Assembly: GCA_038373885.1 (NCBI GenBank)
Contig: JAWZYV010001774.1
Coordinates: forward strand, 1,054,001-1,118,000
DNA: 64,000 nucleotides
Reading direction: 5' to 3'
From: Cheiracanthium punctorium
Taxonomy: Eukaryota > Arthropoda > Arachnida > Araneae > Cheiracanthiidae
Within the stretch, counting starts at the first letter, position 1, and each line of letters begins with the position of its first letter. Below the pieces are notes generated by a model. It made no database searches. It was not told the origin of the DNA and saw only the letters and a program-made list of their open reading frames with translations. Positions 58,369 through 64,000 of the stretch are shown one piece after another. The position numbers and the translations under genes were made by a program.

Positions 58369-59395
58369 TTAGCATAACATTTGCTCAAAGCAGCTTCCTT
58401 CGGCTGCAATGCAAACATATGCCCATGTCATAAACTCTTCCTGTACTTTGCGTAGCATACTCGGTGTTACACATCTGCATGCTACACATATACGATTTAG
58501 TAAGTCTGATGGACTTGTTGATTCTTTTTCACATACTTTATTTTTCAAGAAACCCCAGAGAAAGTAATCTAAGGGATTCAAGTTTGGTGATCTTGGAGAC
58601 CACTCAACAGGACTGCCGTACCCAATTATATTATTTCCAAATGTTTTTGTTAGAACAGTACGAGGCTTGAGTGATTTATGTACTAGAGCACCATCATGTT
58701 GAAACCACATTTGTGACAGATCTCGTTGTGAAACACACTTGTCTAAGAAGTTAGTCACTGAGCCCTCTAAAATCTGTGCATATCTTTTGGATGTTAAAGC
58801 ACCATCGAAAAAAAAAGGCCCAATTAAGGTCTCTTTCCATATGCCGCACCAAACATTTATCAACCAATGCACTTGATGTCTGTTCGAGCAAATGATATGC
58901 GGGTTTTGCAGAGACCAATAGCGACTATTTTGTGTATGTATAACACCCTGTTTTGTAAACTGACACTCCTCGGTAAACATAATGTCACTAATGAACGACG
59001 TATTATCATTTTGCTTATTCAAAATGAAATTGCAGAAATCAAATCTATGTTCTTGTACCAAAATGGGGCAATATGGATATGCACTAATGTACTTAAAATA
59101 TTTCATGCTTGCAATTTAGAATAACCACATGCTTCTTACACTAGACTGTGGATGAGCGAGAGCATATCCTAGCATGCACGTGTTTTGTTAAATCCATGAT
59201 GCTTCTTGATCTTTTACGATTTAGAAAGCTACTGTTTTCTCTTAAACGTGTCACTATGTTTGATATTGTACTAACAGATGGGTGATTGTCATTCGGAAAT
59301 TTTATAGCATACTGTTTTGCAGCCTCTCGTTTGTTCTGATGAAATTCTCTGTAAAGTAACCCCGTTTCAGTGTATTCATTAGTATTAAACATCAT
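58369..59395 (-). pseudogene. mariner/IS630-type transposase, broken
   Basis: Two minus-strand pieces: an N-terminal 84-residue part (59395-59141) with a helix-turn-helix typical of this arthropod family, and a C-terminal 245-residue part (59106-58369) with the DDE domain. The pieces are separated by a stop or frameshift between 59141 and 59106. Family landmarks seen are NPHII, WFQHDGAL (D138 of the second piece) and SPRSPNLNPLDYFLWG (D180). The first catalytic Asp is replaced by Glu (FTEECQF, E46). Together with the break this points to an inactive copy. A LINE inserted just 5' of the start. Confidence 0.85.
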
Positions 59396-59459
59396 CTTTC
59401 ATTTTTATACTCAGTAAGCTACGAATTCAAATATCATAACTTTAGACAAATACTGACAA

Positions 59460-62080
59460 AGGCCAAATTGGTTAAACTTTTGGCTAAAAGCAAATCGTCT
59501 AACTTTAACTGCGTTAAGATGTATAATAGTTACTTCTCTGAGTCAGGCAGTGAGACTTTGTCTGAGATGTTCAGGATTCATTTCCTGAACTGTGTCATTC
59601 TTGACAATGTCTGTACCCCTTCTCCTGCTCCTGTCAGTGATAAGGAGGCTTGGAATGCTGCACGCAAGATTGTTACCTATGATAGGGTCGTCTGGGCTAA
59701 AGTCTTTTGGACCTTATAAAACTCCGGGTATGGATGGTATTATTCCTATCCTTCTTAGGGAAGGCATTGCATTGCTTTCCCCCTCTTTATGCAGGATCTT
59801 TAGGGCTTGCATTGCTTTTAGGTATGTCCCCACTTTGTGGAGGCACACTTGTGTTGTTTTTATCTCTAAGCCTGGGAAAGACAACTATTTTGAGGCTAAG
59901 TCTTTTAGACCCATTAGTCTATCTTCTTTTCTCTTAAAGACTCTTGAGAAGCTTATTGATAGGCACATTAGGGATACATTGCTTATTCGTTCCCCTTTGT
60001 CTGTGAACCAGCATACCTATCAGCCTGGCAGATCTACTGTTACTGCTCTTTACGACCTTGCTTTTACTGTCGAGAAAAGTGTCTGCTGTAAGGAGGTGGC
60101 GCTTGCTGTTTTTCTTGACATCGAGGGAGCCTTTGAAAGGGTTCCCTCTGTCATGGTTCTGTCTGTTCTTGCTTCCAAGGGTGTTGATAAAACTGTTTGT
60201 CAGTGGATTGGTAATTTACTCTCGTACAGGCTTATCACTGCTTCGCTCCTGGGGGACACCTTAGTGGCACATCTTTCTGCTGATACTCCTCAGGGTGGGG
60301 TTCTTTCACCTCTACTGTGGTGTACTCCTTGTTGGTAAAGTTATCTAGCATTGTGGTCCACTGTATTGGTTATGCTGATGATATTACCATTGTGGCCAGG
60401 AGCAAGTTTGCTCCTGTGGTCACTGGCTTCATTAACTCTGCCCTGAAGGCGGGGAGAGCTGGTGTTTTGATACTGGGCTCTCTGTCAATCCCCTGAAGAC
60501 TTGTCTTGTCGCTTTTCCTAATGCAAAGCACTTCAAGTCTTCTAAGATTTCCTCTTTTGGACAGTCTATTGCTTGTGCCTCTTCTGTCAAGTTTTTGGAT
60601 GTGTACTTTGACTCCCATTTGGGGTGGAAGAATTACCTTGGCTACTGTCTTGCTAAGGCCAAACGAGTCTTTAGGGCTTGTAGGAGTTCTATTGGCAGGA
60701 CTTGGGGCCTGAGTCCTCGGTCTACCCATTGGATCTACACCATGATTGTTCATCCGATCATCTCGTATGTGTCCATTGTTTGGTGGTCTAGATCGTCTTT
60801 AGTTTCTTCTAGGAAGGATCTTACCTGCGTTCAAAGGATGGCGTGTTTGGCTATCACTGGTTGCCTTCGTACAACTCCTACTGCAATCACTGAACTGCTT
60901 TTAAACCTTTTGCCTCTGCATTCTTATATTGAGGCTGAGGCCTGGTCTGTAGAAAGAGGCTTATGGACCTGGGTTATTGGAAGGGTTATTATCAGTACCT
61001 TTCTTGGGGTGATCTTGATCCTTCTATGCAGGCTCATCCTTTTTGTAGCATACCTTCTGACAATATGCTTGTCAGGCATGTCTTTGACGGATCTTTCTCT
61101 GTTCATTTCCCCTCTAGAGATGACTGGTGAAAGCCTCCTAATTATAGTAAGAACAGGTGTATTGTGTGCTACACTGATGGCTCCAAGCTTGGTAATCGTA
61201 CCGGAGCTGTAGTTTGTTGTCTGGACAATGGCATTAGGTTTTCTTTTTCTCTAGGGCTCCGTCTTTCAGGCGGAGGTTTATGCTATCCTTATGTGCAGCG
61301 TTTTTTGTTTAAACTCTGGTTACTCTAGGAAGCATAGTTTAATCTACTCTGATAGTAGGGCTGCTTTGATGGCTTTGCAAAGCACTGCTAGTTCCTCCTT
61401 CCTTGTCTGGGATTGCTACTTGAGACTTTGTAAGCTGTCTCGTCTCAATAAGGTTACTCTGTATTGGGTTCTTGGCCATTCTGGCGTTCCTGGTAATGAG
61501 ATGGCTGATTGTCTTGCCAGGTTAGGCTCTGGTTCCTCTTTCATTGGACCTGAGCCGGTTCTCGGCATCTCAAACTAAATGTTACAGGGATACTGTCTTT
61601 TGGGGGCTTCAGTATTCTAACTGGCTAAAGTGTAATGGCCAGAGGCAGGCCAAAGAGATTAATCTTGGCGGTGATAGATTCAAGGAGCTGCTGTGCCTCA
61701 GCAGGTCTAGTCTCAGCAAGGCTATTGGTCTGTTAACTGGGCACTGTGGCCTTAGAAGGCATCTTAGTATAATGAGGGTTGTCGATGATCCCACTTGTCG
61801 GGGTGTCCCTTGTGTCACAAGGAGGAAACTGCTTTGCATATCCTCTGTGAGTGTGAGTATTTCTCTGCTTATAGATTTGAGCATCTTGGGCGTCACATCG
61901 TTGAGCCCTGGGAGCTTCATAAAATGTCTATTAAATCTATGTTGATGTTCGCATCTGCTACTGTGCTCTTTTCATAGTGCCTTTACAGGACTTTCCATAT
62001 TGCTTGGGGAATGGTACAATAGACCCCTGGTCATGGTGCCTGGCCCTCTTTGGGCCTCCCCTCCAAGTCATAAGTCATAA
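59460..62080 (+). pseudogene. non-LTR retrotransposon (LINE, I/Jockey-like group), 5'-truncated and frameshifted
   Basis: Coding remnants in several frames follow each other: reverse transcriptase (TPGMDGIIP, SFRPISLSS, LDIEGAFERVP, TPQGGVLSPLLW at about 59718-60330, then YADD at 60371-60382), an RNase H domain (CYTDGSK at about 61160, YSDSRAALMALQS and GHSGVPGNEMADCLAR at 61470-61520), and a C-terminal CCHC knuckle (CPLCHKEETALHILCECE, about 61803-61856). No endonuclease domain is present, so the 5' part is missing. The 3' end has GTCATAAGTCATAA. Frame changes at about 59705, 60330 and 61200 show it is dead. RT plus RNase H suits the I/Jockey-related LINE groups; the clade is not certain. 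Confidence 0.85.
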
Positions 62081-62849
62081 CTTAAACAACAGTTTTTCAA
62101 CTCCAGTAAAATATTAAAATTTAATGTTTATCGTCTGTTGCCATATCAGCAGGAAAACTGAATCTCAAGCAATTATCGTCTGCCAACCATTTTACCTGAA
62201 ACACAATATTTCATTTCAATTTATTCAACCCCACTCAAAAATTTGTTAAAAGTTTAGATGTTCTATCTTTTTAATAAATTTCTCATTGTTTCAACAAAAC
62301 ATTTTTTTATTTATACAACTTATTAAAATTCTGTTACTGCATTTAGAGAAAAGATTTTCAGAAGACCCTGGATAAATTTTTCTAGAGCCTTGCTAAAACC
62401 TTCTGCTTATAGATTTGTATCCTAAAATTATTTTTCTTCTTTCTCCTCATTATGCCAGAAAATTAAATTAAAACCTGTAATTTAAAATTTCAGTATTTAT
62501 ACAGTCACCTAACAGTTCACCGTAACGGGACATTTTTGAATGTGGAAAAGTGACTTAAGTGAAAATGTTTGTTGCTTCATAACTTGGTGAATTTTGGTCG
62601 TATAAGGATGATTTTTTTTAATTGTGCATAGAATTGTGTAAAGAAAAATTTTCTAAATATAACTGATAGGACCGGGGGACCGTATTAAAATTTTGTAGAT
62701 TTTATAGGAATTTACTTAGTGACTGCAATTATTTCTGATATAATAGATTATACAATTTAAAGCATTTTTGCAACTGGAACAATGTGTCTCTTACTAATGG
62801 TTTAGGAGATAGCCATTGGGCAGGGTTAGCACTGGACATCCTGTATCAC

Positions 62850-64000
62850 TTAATGTTTTACTTGGAATTCCATATTATGTAAGTTTAGCTATTTTATATA
62901 TTATATATATATATATATTTGTGTGTGTGTACTTATATGTTTTTCTTTAACTGGCTATTTTGCTTTTTGATTTTGAGAGTTATTAAATGTATTTTTCATC
63001 TAAATGTTAGTTCATCACCTTTATTTATAAGAGATTGATTTTCTCTATACAATTTTCTTTCTTTCTTTTTCTTTTTTTTTTTTAATCCATTAGATACAGA
63101 CTTTTTAACAGTTTACTTAAAAAAAAAAATCCTGTGATTTTCTTACATAAATACAAATAAACTAATTATGTCATGCACTTCAAAATTTTTTGAATGTTGC
63201 TTTACAAGCTGTACTACACACTGTAATAAACAATATAGCTGTATCAGTTACGAACCTTTCAGAAGGAATTCTCAAAAATTAAAAATTTAGCAGGATGTAT
63301 CACCCTTTGAAAATTTATGTTGCACCATTCCATATTGAAGATTTTTTTCAGAAAGTTTTAGAAAAAGACACTGTTGTATCATTTATTATGGTGTGTAGCT
63401 GAGAAATAATCATTAACATTTTCTGAGCTTGGCACACTTAGTTCATTTTAATTTGTGTACACAGACAGTGGAGGAGATTTTATTTCTTCAAATTACACCC
63501 TTAGGCAAATGTGTTCAAAAACATTTTATTTATTTTTCTTTCTTTTAATTGTGAAGCAATTATTTAATGTAAATTAAATTAGCTTTAGTAAATGTTTAAA
63601 AAGCCACCGTTCCATTTTAAGTAAGAAGATTCATTACTACTTTTTCATAGGTTGAGTACAAAATTGTTAATTTTGAGCTAAGTTTATTAATATCCCATAT
63701 TAATGTTTAAAACTAATAAGTAACTAAACTAAAGGCAAATACTGTTTATTTACTATTGCAGAATCTACTGATAGAAAAAGATTAATTATAAAACTGAATC
63801 ATAATATAAACCAAAAGTTTATTATTTCTAGCCATTACTTGACAAATTTATAACCAACTTCATTGCAGTATAGAACAAATCTGTCATTATTATTAGGGCT
63901 TTTAAAAATATAATTGTTTTTAATTACCATATGACATTCTAAAGAAATTTTGAATGAGGTAAGATCCCCTACCCCCACCAAACTTCAAATGTTGTCCTAT
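62850..64000. other. DPM3 intron, no exon recognised
   Basis: AT-rich, with a (TA)n run near 62897 and poly-T near 63070. I checked CAG-preceded reading frames at about 63260, 63473 and 63763 for the missing DPM3 C-terminus and found none that fits. Confidence 0.45.

Larger units (their letters stand above)
57545..62843 (-). mobile_element. mariner/IS630-type element interrupted by a LINE and a MITE
   Basis: Outer ends are CAGGGTGTCCAGTGCTAAC and reverse complement CAGGATGTCCAGTGCTAAC, with similarity extending about 250 bp inward on each side. TA flanks both (57543-57544, 62844-62845). Removing the LINE and MITE leaves about 2.5 kb. Confidence 0.85.

Noticed and set aside
57545..62843. LTR retrotransposon or provirus
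   Set aside because: The long end repeats are inverted, not direct, are flanked by TA, and the transposase is of mariner/IS630 type. The RT inside is a non-LTR LINE with RNase H.
1..64000. CRISPR arrays, operons or phage genes
   Set aside because: No regularly spaced direct repeats with unique spacers, and gene structure is clearly eukaryotic.

Overview
The window is nuclear DNA from an animal, most likely an arthropod and plausibly a chelicerate such as a spider. This rests on split genes with GT/AG introns, very AT-rich introns of up to about 12 kb, and a dense, mixed population of hAT, Tc1/mariner, Helitron, SINE and LINE copies. There are no bacterial-style operons, ribosome binding sites or CRISPR arrays. 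The taxonomic call is inference from style, not from a marker gene.

Three host genes can be rebuilt. (1) At 754-4930 (+) lie the last four exons of a cysteine-rich protein with a hydrophobic, GPI-anchor-like tail. Its coding part is an exon pair duplicated in tandem; the 5' exons lie outside the window. (2) From 35515 down to 14587 (-) lies a complete seven-exon gene for a zeta-crystallin/quinone oxidoreductase (CRYZ-like) of about 336 residues. All splice phases agree. (3) From 50902 (+) runs DPM3, the small membrane subunit of dolichol-phosphate mannose synthase. Three exons, including a 30-nt micro-exon, are visible; the last short coding exon was not found before 64000.

Most of the rest is transposon. 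CRYZ introns hold an intact Tc1-like element (15521-16929), a hAT-like element with an internal tandem duplication (17372-18547), a repeat family next to TA-rich microsatellites that starts about 30 nt from a splice acceptor, minisatellites, a Helitron copy, and hAT-like elements nested inside each other with perfect 8-bp target duplications (34070-35047). Between CRYZ and DPM3 (about 36.2-50.7 kb) are local tandem repeats, an AAGCTT-rich element with CCCAGACAGCAC ends, SINEs, a second Helitron copy and several MITEs. DPM3 introns contain a 474-bp direct repeat that flanks the micro-exon, and a 5.3-kb mariner/IS630-type element broken by a LINE and a G/C-tract MITE.

The least expected non-transposon signal is an identical 36-bp sequence upstream of both CRYZ and DPM3, in the same orientation relative to each gene. 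The CRYZ copy lies beside a sequence that fits the CTCF consensus.
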